Shown here piece by piece: positions 18,504 through 26,900 of a stretch of 64,000 bases of DNA (the stretch's first letter is position 1; each line of letters begins with the position of its first letter). Position numbers and translations under genes: made by a program. The notes beneath the pieces were generated by a model. That model saw only the letters and a list, made by a program, of their open reading frames with translations, did not search any database and was not told the origin of the DNA. Source of the DNA: an uncultured Altererythrobacter sp. (GTDB lineage Bacteria; Pseudomonadota; Alphaproteobacteria; Sphingomonadales; Sphingomonadaceae); assembly GCA_947492235.1 (NCBI GenBank), contig CANLLZ010000001.1, positions 496,001 to 560,000 on the forward strand, read 5' to 3'.

Positions 18504-20732
18504 ATGCGGCGCTTTTTTCGATTTGGCAGGGATTCCGGCGAAGAGACTACCGGGCATTCCGGTTATTATCCGCTGGAAGAGACCCCCGGCGGGGGCTGGC
18601 AAGACGATGGCGACGATCCGGATGATGGTTTTTACCGCCCCTCGGCTAGCGGCCCGGCTGGCGGTGCCAACTGGGACTATGGGGCTTCATCCGGGACCTA
18701 TGTGCCTGCGTCCGATGGCACTGCGGTCAGCCCGTGGCCACGCCGCCGCAAATGGCTGAAGCGCGGTTTTATTGCGCTGTTGGCCGCGCTGGTGCTGATT
18801 ATCGCCTATCTCGCCATCACCGCGCCGCTGTCCAAATCGCTGGAGCCGGTGGTGCCGCCGGAGGTCACTCTGCTCGCTACCGATGGCACGCCGATTGCCC
18901 GCGTCGGTGCGGTCATGGAGCCTCCGGTCCCCGTTTCGGAACTGCCGCCCCATGTGGTCGAAGCATTCCTCAGCATCGAGGACCGCCGGTTCTATTCGCA
19001 TTGGGGCATCGACCCCCGCGGGCTGGCGCGCGCGGCATGGTCCAATGCGACGGGCGGACCGGTGCAGGGCGGCAGCACCATCACCCAGCAGCTGGCGAAG
19101 CTGTCTTTCCTGACGCCCGAACGCAGCCTGACCCGCAAGCTGCGCGAAATGCTGATCGCGTTCTGGCTGGAGGGGTGGCTGGCCAAGGACGAGATTCTGG
19201 AGCGCTACCTCGCCAATGCCTATTTTGGCGACAATCGCTACGGCCTGCACGCGGCGTCTTTGCATTACTTCTATCGCAAGCCGGAGAATCTGACGCTGGC
19301 GCAGTCGGCGATGCTGGCCGGGCTGGTGCAGGCTCCGTCCTACCGCGCGCCGAGCAAGCATTATGCCCGCGCCGAAGAGCGCATGCGGGTGGTGCTGGGC
19401 GCGATGGTGGATGCAGGCTATCTGACACAGGCCGAGGCGCAGGCGGTCCCGTCGCCCAAACTCGATGTGCGGCGGGCGGAGCGCGTTCCCACCGGCACCT
19501 ATTTCGCGGACTGGGCTTTGCCCGAAGCGCGGGATCGGGCGGAAGGCGGCTATGCCCGGCAGACGATGACCACCACGCTGGATGCGCGGCTGCAAGGCAT
19601 TGCCCGGCAGGCCATCGCGCGCGCTCCGCTGGGCGGAGCGCAGGCGGCGATGGTGGTGATGCGGACCAATGGCGAAGTCGTGGCGATGGTGGGGGGCAAG
19701 GATTATGCAAGCTCGCCCTTCAACCGCGCGACACAGGCGCGGCGGCAGGCAGGCTCCACCTTCAAGCTGTTCGTCTATCTCGCAGCACTGGAAGCGGGCG
19801 CGCGGCCGGATGATACGATCAGCAATCTGCCGATCGCAACCGGCAGCTACCGGCCGAAAAATTCTGGCGAGAAATACAGCGATACCCTGACGCTGGAGGA
19901 GGCCTTTGCGCAGTCCAGCAATGTGGCCGCAGTGCGCCTTTTCCAGGATGTCGGCAGCGAGAAAGTGATCGCCATTGCCCGCGCATTCGGGGTGGAAAGC
20001 GATATGCAAGAAGGCGACCCCAGTCTCGCTCTGGGTACAGCCAGCATCCCCCTGATCGAACTGACCGCAGCCTATGCCGGCGTTGCGGCCAATGCCTTTC
20101 CGGTGACGCCCACCGCCTTCCCGAAACCGGAGCAAAGCTGGTGGGACTGGTTCTGGAACGGGCCGGAAAGCATCGGCAGCAGCGAGCATGAGGATATCGA
20201 GGCGATGCTGCGCACAGCGATCAATTCCGGTACCGGGCGGGCGGCGATGCTGTCCGGCCCCAATTACGGCAAGACCGGTACCACGCAGGACAATCGCGAT
20301 GCGCTGTTTGTCGGCTATGCCGGTGATCTGGTGGTCGGTGTCTGGATCGGCAATGATGACAATTCCTCGCTCGGCAAGATATCGGGCGGCGGCTTGCCCG
20401 CGCGCATCTGGAAGGATTTCATGCAAGCCGCGTTGGTTGCCGATGGCGGGCAGAGACGCGCTCCGGCACCGCACAGTGCTCCTTCGGCTGATCCCTCAGG
20501 GCCGGTCGAGCCGCAGGATGTGCCGGAGCCCGAAGATATTCCGCTGGGCGAAGACGGGGTGCAGCTGCGGCTGGATGACGGGACGCTGATCCTGCGCACC
20601 GATGTCGATGGCATCCCGATTGATCTGGAAGTCGGTCAGGACGGCGTGCGGATGGACGACGCCGCGATCGAGCGCGCGCGGCGCGAGGCGGAGCAGCGTG
20701 TGCGCGAAAGGCTGGGCCAGCAGGGGAGTTAA
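18504..20732 (+). CDS. Bifunctional penicillin-binding protein 1A-type
   Basis: Class A PBP of 742 residues that polymerises and crosslinks peptidoglycan. The order is an acidic, Gly/Tyr-rich cytosolic tail (1-80), one membrane helix (about 83-107), and a glycosyltransferase domain with SIEDRRFYSHWG near 157, GGSTITQQLAKL and AMLAGLVQAPSYRAP. The transpeptidase has STFK near 416, SSN and KTGTT near 588, and a C-terminal segment after 660 rich in Pro, Glu and Asp. All catalytic motifs are intact. The start is the ATG at 18504; a TTG directly precedes it. Confidence 0.93.
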   Translation: MRRFFRFGRDSGEETTGHSGYYPLEETPGGGWQDDGDDPDDGFYRPSASGPAGGANWDYGASSGTYVPASDGTAVSPWPRRRKWLKRGFIALLAALVLIIAYLAITAPLSKSLEPVVPPEVTLLATDGTPIARVGAVMEPPVPVSELPPHVVEAFLSIEDRRFYSHWGIDPRGLARAAWSNATGGPVQGGSTITQQLAKLSFLTPERSLTRKLREMLIAFWLEGWLAKDEILERYLANAYFGDNRYGLHAASLHYFYRKPENLTLAQSAMLAGLVQAPSYRAPSKHYARAEERMRVVLGAMVDAGYLTQAEAQAVPSPKLDVRRAERVPTGTYFADWALPEARDRAEGGYARQTMTTTLDARLQGIARQAIARAPLGGAQAAMVVMRTNGEVVAMVGGKDYASSPFNRATQARRQAGSTFKLFVYLAALEAGARPDDTISNLPIATGSYRPKNSGEKYSDTLTLEEAFAQSSNVAAVRLFQDVGSEKVIAIARAFGVESDMQEGDPSLALGTASIPLIELTAAYAGVAANAFPVTPTAFPKPEQSWWDWFWNGPESIGSSEHEDIEAMLRTAINSGTGRAAMLSGPNYGKTGTTQDNRDALFVGYAGDLVVGVWIGNDDNSSLGKISGGGLPARIWKDFMQAALVADGGQRRAPAPHSAPSADPSGPVEPQDVPEPEDIPLGEDGVQLRLDDGTLILRTDVDGIPIDLEVGQDGVRMDDAAIERARREAEQRVRERLGQQGS

Positions 20733-20773
20733 GCCAGAGTGGCAGATGGCGCGGCAGCTGATCCGTGGGGCTG

Positions 20774-21205
20774 CTATTCAGGCCCGGCGGCCACCATCAA
20801 CACATTCATCACCGCCGTGGCGCGCGGGCGGGACCGGTCGGCCTGCCAGCACTCGACCTCCACATTGGCATTGCGGCGCCCCAGCTTGGTAATCCGGGCC
20901 TGCGCAAACAATGTCTCGGATTTGGCAGCGGCCAGAAACTGCATGGTGATGTTGATGGGTTTGAGCCGGACATTGCCGCGCTGATCCAGCTCCAGCTGCG
21001 TTCGGATCGCGGCATAGCCGGCGGTTTCCAGCAGACCGCTGATCGCGCCGCCATGATAATGCGACGGGCGGCCCTGAACCGTGTCGGAGAACGGCACGCT
21101 GAGGATCGGGGCGGTGCCGTTTTCCGCGCCGTCGTCCTGCACTTCCACGCCCATGGAGCGGGCGTAGGGCGTCAGGAGCGGGGATGGATCGATACTATCC
21201 GCCAC
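20774..21205 (-). CDS. PaaI-family hotdog thioesterase
   Basis: Protein of 143 residues with the hotdog signature HYHGGAISGLLETAGYAA near residue 50. It likely hydrolyses an acyl-CoA or aryl-CoA thioester. Its first 11 bases overlap the end of the second thioesterase gene, so the pair is one transcription unit. Such adjacent paralogues may form heteromers, which is inference. Confidence 0.85.
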   Translation of the reverse strand: MADSIDPSPLLTPYARSMGVEVQDDGAENGTAPILSVPFSDTVQGRPSHYHGGAISGLLETAGYAAIRTQLELDQRGNVRLKPINITMQFLAAAKSETLFAQARITKLGRRNANVEVECWQADRSRPRATAVMNVLMVAAGPE

Positions 21206-21647
21206 GCTGCGATGCTCCGCCGATGGTCATGAACACACCCGCCATATTGGCAACTGGATCCTCCGCATCCCCGTCATGCGCAATCCCCCGCACAAAGGCG
21301 GCGGAGCGTGTGAGCCGGTAACATTCCGACCGCCCGATAACCGCGCATCGCTCCTTTGCCGGGCGCAGATAATCAACCCGCAGGTCCAGCGTCGCCACCG
21401 GTGTGAAAGCCTGCATTCTGGTCCAGATCGCCATTCCGCTGGCCATGTCGAGCAGGCTGATGATCGGGCCCGATGCGAGCACGTGCTGCTCGCTGTCACC
21501 CACCAGATCCTCGCGCCATGGCAGTTCCAGTTCCATCCAGTTCTCGCCATGCGCGTGATAGCCCATGCCGAGAAAGCCATTGTGACTGGCCCCGAACATG
21601 AAGCGGGCCATGCTTTTGGGATCGAATTGCGGGGTCTGTTCACTCAT
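21195..21647 (-). CDS. PaaI-family hotdog thioesterase, paralogue
   Basis: Protein of 150 residues. The hotdog active-site region is VLASGPIISLLDMASGMAIW, where an acidic residue in LLDMA corresponds to the catalytic position; TLDLRVDYLRPA and VFMTIGG follow. ATG at 21645-21647 gives MSEQTPQFD; an upstream ATG would add a cysteine-rich tail and is not preferred. It is divergent from the peptide cassette starting at 21775. Confidence 0.85.
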   Translation of the reverse strand: MSEQTPQFDPKSMARFMFGASHNGFLGMGYHAHGENWMELELPWREDLVGDSEQHVLASGPIISLLDMASGMAIWTRMQAFTPVATLDLRVDYLRPAKERCAVIGRSECYRLTRSAAFVRGIAHDGDAEDPVANMAGVFMTIGGASQRGG

Positions 21648-21670
21648 GCAGGGAAGGCAGTGAAACGGGT

Positions 21671-21708
21671 GGGCCGCCATGACAATGTTTTAATTTTTCT
21701 GGCGGCCC
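21671..21708. promoter_or_regulatory. Perfect 9-bp inverted repeat with AT-rich centre in a divergent promoter region
   Basis: GGGCCGCCA and TGGCGGCCC flank 20 bases containing GTTTTAATTTTT. It lies between the divergent thioesterase (21647) and peptide (21775) starts. It could be an operator or a transcript hairpin. A second small dyad GCCAC-CATC-GTGGC lies just before the ribosome binding site of the peptide gene. Confidence 0.5.
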
Positions 21709-21774
21709 GGTGCGGCCCAATTTGCGCGCCCCGGCCACCATCGTGGCGGCCGCATACAGGAGGGGTGCAAGCCG

Positions 21775-21930
21775 ATGGAACTTCCCGAAATCGATATCGA
21801 CAGTCTGCCCGATCTTGGCACAGTCACCGGCGTTTTCGGCAGTCTGGCGGACGGCGCCAGCGCGACGCTGGATGACCGGATCATTATCATCATGGTCTAT
21901 CTCTACAACCACGCATCCGTCGTTTTGTAA
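21775..21930 (+). CDS. 51-residue peptide heading a three-gene cassette
   Basis: Small open frame with a strong AGGAGGGG at 21759-21766, 8 bases before the ATG. The N-terminus is acidic (MELPEIDIDSLPDL), the centre is small-residue rich (TVTGVFGSLADG), and the C-terminal part is strongly hydrophobic (DDRIIIIMVYLYNH) and ends with ASVVL. There is no cysteine and no typical secretion signal. Its stop is 15 bases from the start of the first cupin-like gene, so the three genes should be co-transcribed. I do not recognise the family. A precursor peptide modified by the neighbours, or a small structural partner, are both possible; neither is shown. Confidence 0.7.
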   Translation: MELPEIDIDSLPDLGTVTGVFGSLADGASATLDDRIIIIMVYLYNHASVVL

Positions 21931-21945
21931 GCTGGGGCCGGCGGC

Positions 21946-22899
21946 GTGCAGGCGGGGCCTCAGCTAACGGCATTTCGTGGCGACCGCGCGGCGCAAGACC
22001 ATGCACAGGCGGCGATGATCCGGGCTGCGCAGGATTGGCGCGGGGCTGCGTGTGCTGCGCCGGTGCTGAATGATTTGACGCGCTACGGGGCCGGAGAGGA
22101 ATTGGGCGATCTGCCCGTGCTCTCCGGCCTGTTTGCCGGGGCTGAGCCTGCACGCTTTGCGGCGGATTTCCTGACCCATGCCGCCAGTGCCATGGCGCAG
22201 ACTCCGCTTGGCCAGCCGTGCTTCCGGCATAGCTGCGAGGGCGGATTTGCGCTGGTCAATCTGGCCAATAGCGGCCGCGCCTCGCTGTCGCTGGTGGTGG
22301 TGGAGGGCGATGGCGATGGCGGAAGCACGCGCGCGGTGCCTGCCTCGGCCACATTCACAGCAGCGGAGCGGGTCGAGGCTGTGCTCGCAGGCCGCGCCCG
22401 GGGCGAGATTGCGGCACTTCATGGCGAGCGGTTGGAGCGCCAACCGCGTGGCTTTGCACCGGGCGACATATTGCGCCTGCCGGCCTGGCATACGCGGCTG
22501 TTTCATCAGGTCACATCCTCGCTCGTCTGTCTGCGACTGGCCCGGACACCGGAGCCTATGCCCGCCACGCGGCAGATCAGCCTGACAGACGGGGCGCTGC
22601 TGCATGAAGCGGCGGGTGATCCCCGCGATACAAGGCACGAATTGATGGCCGCGACGCTCACCGCGATGGAGCGGGGGGATGCTGTGGATGCCCTGGCGGG
22701 GCTGGCGACGCGAGAGGGCCATGGCCCCGCGCGTTGGCAGGCGCTGAAAGGGGCGCTGGCCATGGATACCGCCGCCGGTTTTGCTGCCCTGTCGGCCATC
22801 TCCTGTGATCCGGCAGACCCGCTGATGCCTGATGCGCGGGCGCTGTGCGATGCGCTGATTGCCCGCCATCCCGTGCTCGGCGAACTGGAGCTTGCTTGA
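21946..22899 (+). CDS. Cupin-like protein with helical C-terminus, first cassette protein
   Basis: Protein of 317 residues from a GTG start 15 bases after the peptide stop; ATG at 22015 is an in-frame alternative. The central part (about 80-205) looks like a double-stranded beta-helix, with GGFALVNLANSG, LSLVVVEGDGDG and a cupin-2-like FAPGDILRLPAWHTRLFHQV. The last 100 residues are helical and alanine-rich, like short alpha-alpha repeats. It has the same order of parts as the next protein. No membrane helix. Not recognised as a named family; function unknown. Confidence 0.75.
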   Translation: MQAGPQLTAFRGDRAAQDHAQAAMIRAAQDWRGAACAAPVLNDLTRYGAGEELGDLPVLSGLFAGAEPARFAADFLTHAASAMAQTPLGQPCFRHSCEGGFALVNLANSGRASLSLVVVEGDGDGGSTRAVPASATFTAAERVEAVLAGRARGEIAALHGERLERQPRGFAPGDILRLPAWHTRLFHQVTSSLVCLRLARTPEPMPATRQISLTDGALLHEAAGDPRDTRHELMAATLTAMERGDAVDALAGLATREGHGPARWQALKGALAMDTAAGFAALSAISCDPADPLMPDARALCDALIARHPVLGELELA

Positions 22900-22901
22900 C
22901 C

Positions 22902-23795
22902 ATGCCGCGCACCATTGCAACCGCTCCGCAGTCCGCCGCCTCGCTGGCAGAGACCATCGCAGCTTTGGACGCGCTCGATCCGGATTTCACGCAAGACGAG
23001 CATATGCTGGCCGCAGCCACCCATTTGCGCTCTCTCGATGCCAACCGCACCTTTCTGGGCGATCTGATGGTGGAGGAACTCAAATCCTCCCATCGCGCGG
23101 ACCCCGGCGCAAACGGATATGGCCCGCAAGCGATCATGCTGAGCGGAGCGCGTCCCGGTTATTTTCTGCGCGCCAATATATGGCCTGCTGCGGGCGACAG
23201 CGTGATGCGGGCGGGCGGGGCGAGCAGCTTTGCCTACGGCCTGCCGCACGATCACAATTTCGACTTTCTGACCATCGGCCATTTCGGCCCCGGCTATGGC
23301 AGCGACTATTACGAATACGACTATGACAGCGTCATCGGAGTGACGGGCGAAAGAGTGGCGTTGCGGTTTGTCGGGCGCAGCGTCCTCGCGCCGGGGGAGG
23401 TGGTTCACTACCGCGCGCACCGCGATATTCACGCGCAGTTGCCGCCCGCCCGCCTCTCGGTTTCATTGAACGTCGTGGCGGCCAATCCGGCGCAGGCGTG
23501 GCACGACCAATACCGGTTCGATCTGAAGGAAGGACGGATCACCGCCATCCTCAATCCCGGCGCCAGCGAAGCGCTGCTGCGATGCGGCATTGCAACGGGG
23601 CATGAGGAGATGCGCGATCTGGCGGGCCATTTCGCTCAGGCGCATCCTTCGGAACGCCTGCGTCTGGCGATTTACGATGAGCGCAGCCGTGCGGGCGAAG
23701 ACCCCGATGCCGTTTGGCGCGAGGCGGAGTTATCGGGCAGCAGGCTGGTGGCCGGGGAAGCCAGACAGCGGCGGTCCGCACTCGCCAGCGTGTGA
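22902..23795 (+). CDS. Cupin-like metal-binding protein, second cassette protein
   Basis: Protein of 297 residues starting two bases after the upstream stop. It carries a clear metal-site pattern: PHDHNFDFLTIGHFGPGYGS (His-x-His near 125), an acidic YYEYDYDSV, and LAPGEVVHYRAHRDIHAQLP with further histidines near 175. These resemble cupin motifs 1 and 2, so an Fe- or Mn-dependent oxygenase or isomerase is plausible. The C-terminal 80 residues are helical. It shares its domain order with the preceding gene and is adjacent to the 51-residue peptide. The substrate is unknown and the enzyme assignment is inference. Confidence 0.75.
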   Translation: MPRTIATAPQSAASLAETIAALDALDPDFTQDEHMLAAATHLRSLDANRTFLGDLMVEELKSSHRADPGANGYGPQAIMLSGARPGYFLRANIWPAAGDSVMRAGGASSFAYGLPHDHNFDFLTIGHFGPGYGSDYYEYDYDSVIGVTGERVALRFVGRSVLAPGEVVHYRAHRDIHAQLPPARLSVSLNVVAANPAQAWHDQYRFDLKEGRITAILNPGASEALLRCGIATGHEEMRDLAGHFAQAHPSERLRLAIYDERSRAGEDPDAVWREAELSGSRLVAGEARQRRSALASV

Positions 23796-23805
23796 GCAAT
23801 GGCCG

Positions 23806-24294
23806 CTAAAGGATTGTTCCGCCAGCCAGCCGGTCTATCGCCGCTTGCAGGATGATCGCCGCTGCATGGCTGTCGATCCGCTCCGCGCGTTTGGCGCGGC
23901 TGGTGCCTTGCCCGATCATCGCGGTCTCGGCGCTCTGGGTGGACCAGCGCTCGTCCCACAGCAGCAATGGCAGGCCGAACGCTTCGGCCAAATTCCGGGC
24001 ATAGGCGCGGCTGGCCTGCGCGCGTGGCCCTTCGCTGCCGTCCATATTGCGCGGCAGGCCGAGGATCAGGCCCGCAACGCCGCGCTGTTCTATCAGCGCG
24101 CGCAAAGCCTCCCGGTCGCGGCCGAATTTGCCCCGCGGCAGGGTCTTGCCCGCCGTGGCAAAACGCCAGCCTGCATCGCAGGTCGCCAGACCGATGGTCT
24201 TGGTCCCCAGATCGAGCGCCAGCAGCACACCGCCCTCGGGCAGAGCCCCGGCGAAATCGGCAGCGCTTTCGGTGATCAACTCGCCGTTGGCCAT
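23806..24294 (-). CDS. ruvX: Holliday junction resolvase-like RuvX/YqgF
   Basis: RNase H-fold nuclease family protein (162 residues) implicated in pre-16S rRNA 5' maturation and recombination. Motifs are LLALDLGTKTIGLATCD, LGLPRNMDGSEGPRAQ, DERWST and DSHAAAIIL, which supply the acidic catalytic residues. The start at 24294 leaves 5 bases after the upstream gene; a start at 24321 would overlap it by about 20 bases. It is the last gene of the pyrE run. Confidence 0.93.
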   Translation of the reverse strand: MANGELITESAADFAGALPEGGVLLALDLGTKTIGLATCDAGWRFATAGKTLPRGKFGRDREALRALIEQRGVAGLILGLPRNMDGSEGPRAQASRAYARNLAEAFGLPLLLWDERWSTQSAETAMIGQGTSRAKRAERIDSHAAAIILQAAIDRLAGGTIL

Positions 24295-24299
24295 GCCCG

Positions 24300-25559
24300 C
24301 TATCGGCTTTGCGCCGACCATGCATTCACGCGCGCGACCACATCTTCCTGCACATTCCGCCAGAACAGCGGGATATCATAGACGTGGTAATTGTTCCCCG
24401 GCAGCACCGCTTCGCCCATATCGGGCGGGGAGCCGATCAGCAGCAATCCGCGATCATCGCAGCGCGCTGGCACCACGCCCGCGATCAGCGAGGCGGAGGA
24501 GAAGTCTTCCTCCGGCACCAGCGTGCCCAGATTGGCGCTGGCAGGCGCGCTGTCATTGACTGCGCCGGTGATGGGATTGACGCACAGGATCGGGCCGTCG
24601 CCGCGCGGCTGGCCGTTGAAGCCCAGACCTTCCGCGTAATAGCTCAGAGCCATGCTCGCGTCGTTATCGTCGGCAAAGCTGTTCCAGGTGGAAATGCATC
24701 CCGCCTGACCGGCTGCCGCGCAGGCGGGGAAGGGCAGGGCGGGCAGATCGCTTTCGACCGAAATGGGCCAGCCGACCGCATAGACCGCCGCAATCCGGGC
24801 CTCGACCGCCGTGCCCGCGACCTTTTGGCGCAGCAGGTTGAGGATATGCAGCGATCCCTGGCTGTGGCCCGCCAGCACGATGGGTTTGTCGTCGTCCACA
24901 CTTTCGAGGAAATAGGCGAAGGCCTGTTCCACATCGCGGTAGGCGGCATCGATGGCCTTTTGCGCTTCGGGCTTGTCGGTCAGGAATGCGCCGACCGCCG
25001 CCTGCCGGTATTTTGGCGCCCAGATCTCGTCCGCCCGGTTGAAGGCGCTGGCCAGCCCGCGCAGGAACAGCCGGGCGCGCAGCTCGGCCTGCTCGTCGCC
25101 CAGCGCCGCATTCCAGTTCACCTCGTCGGCAAAGTTCACCGGGATATAGCTGGTCGGGTGGACGAAAAAGACCGCGAAATCGGGGATTTCATCTGCCGGT
25201 ACGATCTCTGCGCGGCGGGTTTCGCCGATTTCCAGCGAAGGCGCGGCGGGCGGCAGGCTGGCTTCCGTGGCCGGGTTCTCCGGTGATGGGGGCGGAGGTG
25301 CCGCTTCGGCCGCGCCGTCTTCAGGCTCGGCGATGGAGGGCTGGTAACGTGCCGGATCGTCGGTCCCGATGCCGGGGCGCGAGTACCACATGGCCGGGTC
25401 CTCATAGGCATTCTGCGCCAGCGCATCCTGCTCTACGAAATCGCCCTGCGGAACAAAAGCAAGTTCGGTCGCCTCGCGCGACCAGATGCTGAGCGCAATG
25501 CCGCCCGCGATGATGATGACCGCGATGAACGCGACGAGATAGAGAAACTTGCGGGCCAT
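24300..25559 (-). CDS. DUF3089 alpha/beta-hydrolase-like membrane-anchored protein
   Basis: Protein of 419 residues with an N-terminal membrane anchor (FLYLVAFIAVIIIAGGIALS) and a proline/alanine/glutamate-rich linker (about 70-115). The hydrolase-like domain has DFAVFFVHPTSYI and GHSQGSLHILNLL, in which the serine sits in a G-x-S-x-G context. It belongs to DUF3089, of unknown function. It sits between lepB and ruvX and probably faces the periplasm. The first ATG chosen gives a good signal anchor; the upstream open frame is arginine-rich and not coding. Confidence 0.83.
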   Translation of the reverse strand: MARKFLYLVAFIAVIIIAGGIALSIWSREATELAFVPQGDFVEQDALAQNAYEDPAMWYSRPGIGTDDPARYQPSIAEPEDGAAEAAPPPPSPENPATEASLPPAAPSLEIGETRRAEIVPADEIPDFAVFFVHPTSYIPVNFADEVNWNAALGDEQAELRARLFLRGLASAFNRADEIWAPKYRQAAVGAFLTDKPEAQKAIDAAYRDVEQAFAYFLESVDDDKPIVLAGHSQGSLHILNLLRQKVAGTAVEARIAAVYAVGWPISVESDLPALPFPACAAAGQAGCISTWNSFADDNDASMALSYYAEGLGFNGQPRGDGPILCVNPITGAVNDSAPASANLGTLVPEEDFSSASLIAGVVPARCDDRGLLLIGSPPDMGEAVLPGNNYHVYDIPLFWRNVQEDVVARVNAWSAQSR

Positions 25560-25581
25560 GGAACGCTCTGCAGATCGGTTG

Positions 25582-26502
25582 TTACGACGCGGTATCGTCG
25601 TCTTCGGGAGAGGCAGGCGGCGGGCCGAGTTCGGGCCGCAGGGTCGTCCACGCCCGGTCACCGCGCATCGCGGAGAACCAGCTGAACGGATTCCAGCCCG
25701 CTGTCCCGTCGAGCGAGAAGGTGATAAATTCGGCGCGCCCGCCGACATTCTTCAGCGGGATCGGCCCGCCCAACCCCTGATCGTCGATGCTGGCGCGGCT
25801 GTCGGCCGAATGGTCGCGGTTGTCGCCCATCACGAAGACATGGTCTTCGGGCACCAGAACCTCGTCCATATTGTCGAGCGAGACGGTCCTGTGATCGAGG
25901 ATCAGATAGCTTGCGCCATTGGGCAGAGTCTCGCGGTAGGTCGGGATGCGGCAGACCGCGTTGCCATCCTCATCGCGCTCCTGCAGGCCGGGATAGTCGT
26001 AGGCGCTGCACGGCGAATTGATATCCACCGGGATTTCCAGAGGCGGCACCACTTCCTGCGGCACAGGCTCGCCGTTCAGAACGATCTGGCCATTGGTGAC
26101 GGCAATCCGGTCACCGGGCAGGGCAACCACGCGCTTGATATAGTCCTCGTCCCGCTCGGGATGCACGGGGATCACGATATCGCCATATTCCGGGGTTGAT
26201 CCGAACACCCGCCAGTCGCCGCGCGGGGCAAGGTGGAAACTGACCGAGGCCCAGCTGAAGCCGTAAGGATATTTGCTCACCACCAGCCGGTCACCCACCA
26301 GCAGGTTGGGCATCATCGACTGGGAAGGGATGTAGAACGGTTTCGCGATGAAGCTGTGGAACACGACCACCGCCAGCAACATCAGCGCCAGCCCGCGGAT
26401 TTCCGCGAACCAGTTGACCTTTTCGTCCTTCTTTTCGGCCTCGTCTGTCTTGCCGTTTTCGTCTGTCTTGTCGTTCACGGGTCTGGATGCGCCTGAATTC
26501 AT
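25582..26502 (-). CDS. lepB: Signal peptidase I
   Basis: Cleaves signal peptides of Sec and Tat substrates in the periplasm. It is 306 residues with one membrane helix ([17 protein letters not shown]), the catalytic serine in [13 protein letters not shown], the lysine in [13 protein letters not shown] and the [12 protein letters not shown] box. A long insert with two cysteines ([10 protein letters not shown] and NAVCRIP) is typical of alphaproteobacterial forms. Its start overlaps the acpS stop by 4 bases. rnc, the usual next gene, is not here. Confidence 0.96.
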   Translation of the reverse strand: MNSGASRPVNDKTDENGKTDEAEKKDEKVNWFAEIRGLALMLLAVVVFHSFIAKPFYIPSQSMMPNLLVGDRLVVSKYPYGFSWASVSFHLAPRGDWRVFGSTPEYGDIVIPVHPERDEDYIKRVVALPGDRIAVTNGQIVLNGEPVPQEVVPPLEIPVDINSPCSAYDYPGLQERDEDGNAVCRIPTYRETLPNGASYLILDHRTVSLDNMDEVLVPEDHVFVMGDNRDHSADSRASIDDQGLGGPIPLKNVGGRAEFITFSLDGTAGWNPFSWFSAMRGDRAWTTLRPELGPPPASPEDDDTAS

Positions 26503-26900
26503 GTGCGGATGGCTTCGATAATCACGAAGGCCTGCGCCCATGGGTGATCGTCGGTGAGGGTGAGGTGAATGATGGCCTCATGGCCGTCAGGCGTCAGTTC
26601 CGCAAGCCGCTTCGCCGCGCCGCCTTCCAGCGCCAGCGTCGGCGCGCCCGATTTTGCGTTCACGACCCCGATGTCTTTCATGAACACGCCGCGCCGGAAG
26701 CCGGTGCCGACAGCCTTGGAAAAGGCTTCCTTTGCGGCAAACCGCTTGGCGTAAGTGCCTGCGATGGTGAAAGGACGCCGCCGTGCCTTGGCGCGCTCGA
26801 TCTCGGTAAAAACGCGATTCTCGAACCGCTCGCCAAAACGGTCGAGCGAGTTTTGAATGCGCTCGATATTGCACAGGTCAGAGCCGAGGCCGATAATCAA
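26499..26900 (-). CDS. acpS: Holo-acyl-carrier-protein synthase
   Basis: Transfers the phosphopantetheine arm of CoA to apo-ACP. It is 133 residues, with [14 protein letters not shown] (Mg-binding Asp) and the catalytic [19 protein letters not shown]. It overlaps both pdxJ and lepB by 4 bases, which means tight translational coupling. Confidence 0.96.
   Translation of the reverse strand: MIIGLGSDLCNIERIQNSLDRFGERFENRVFTEIERAKARRRPFTIAGTYAKRFAAKEAFSKAVGTGFRRGVFMKDIGVVNAKSGAPTLALEGGAAKRLAELTPDGHEAIIHLTLTDDHPWAQAFVIIEAIRT

Noticed and set aside
18687-20474. A 595-codon frame antisense to the penicillin-binding protein
   Set aside because: High GC and strong third-position bias leave antisense frames open. 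No domain, no ribosome binding site, and the plus-strand gene is intact.
21710-21967. An 85-codon frame overlapping the 51-residue peptide in another frame
   Set aside because: It has no ribosome binding site and a Ser/Arg/Ala-rich product. The peptide frame has AGGAGGGG at proper distance and joins the next gene.
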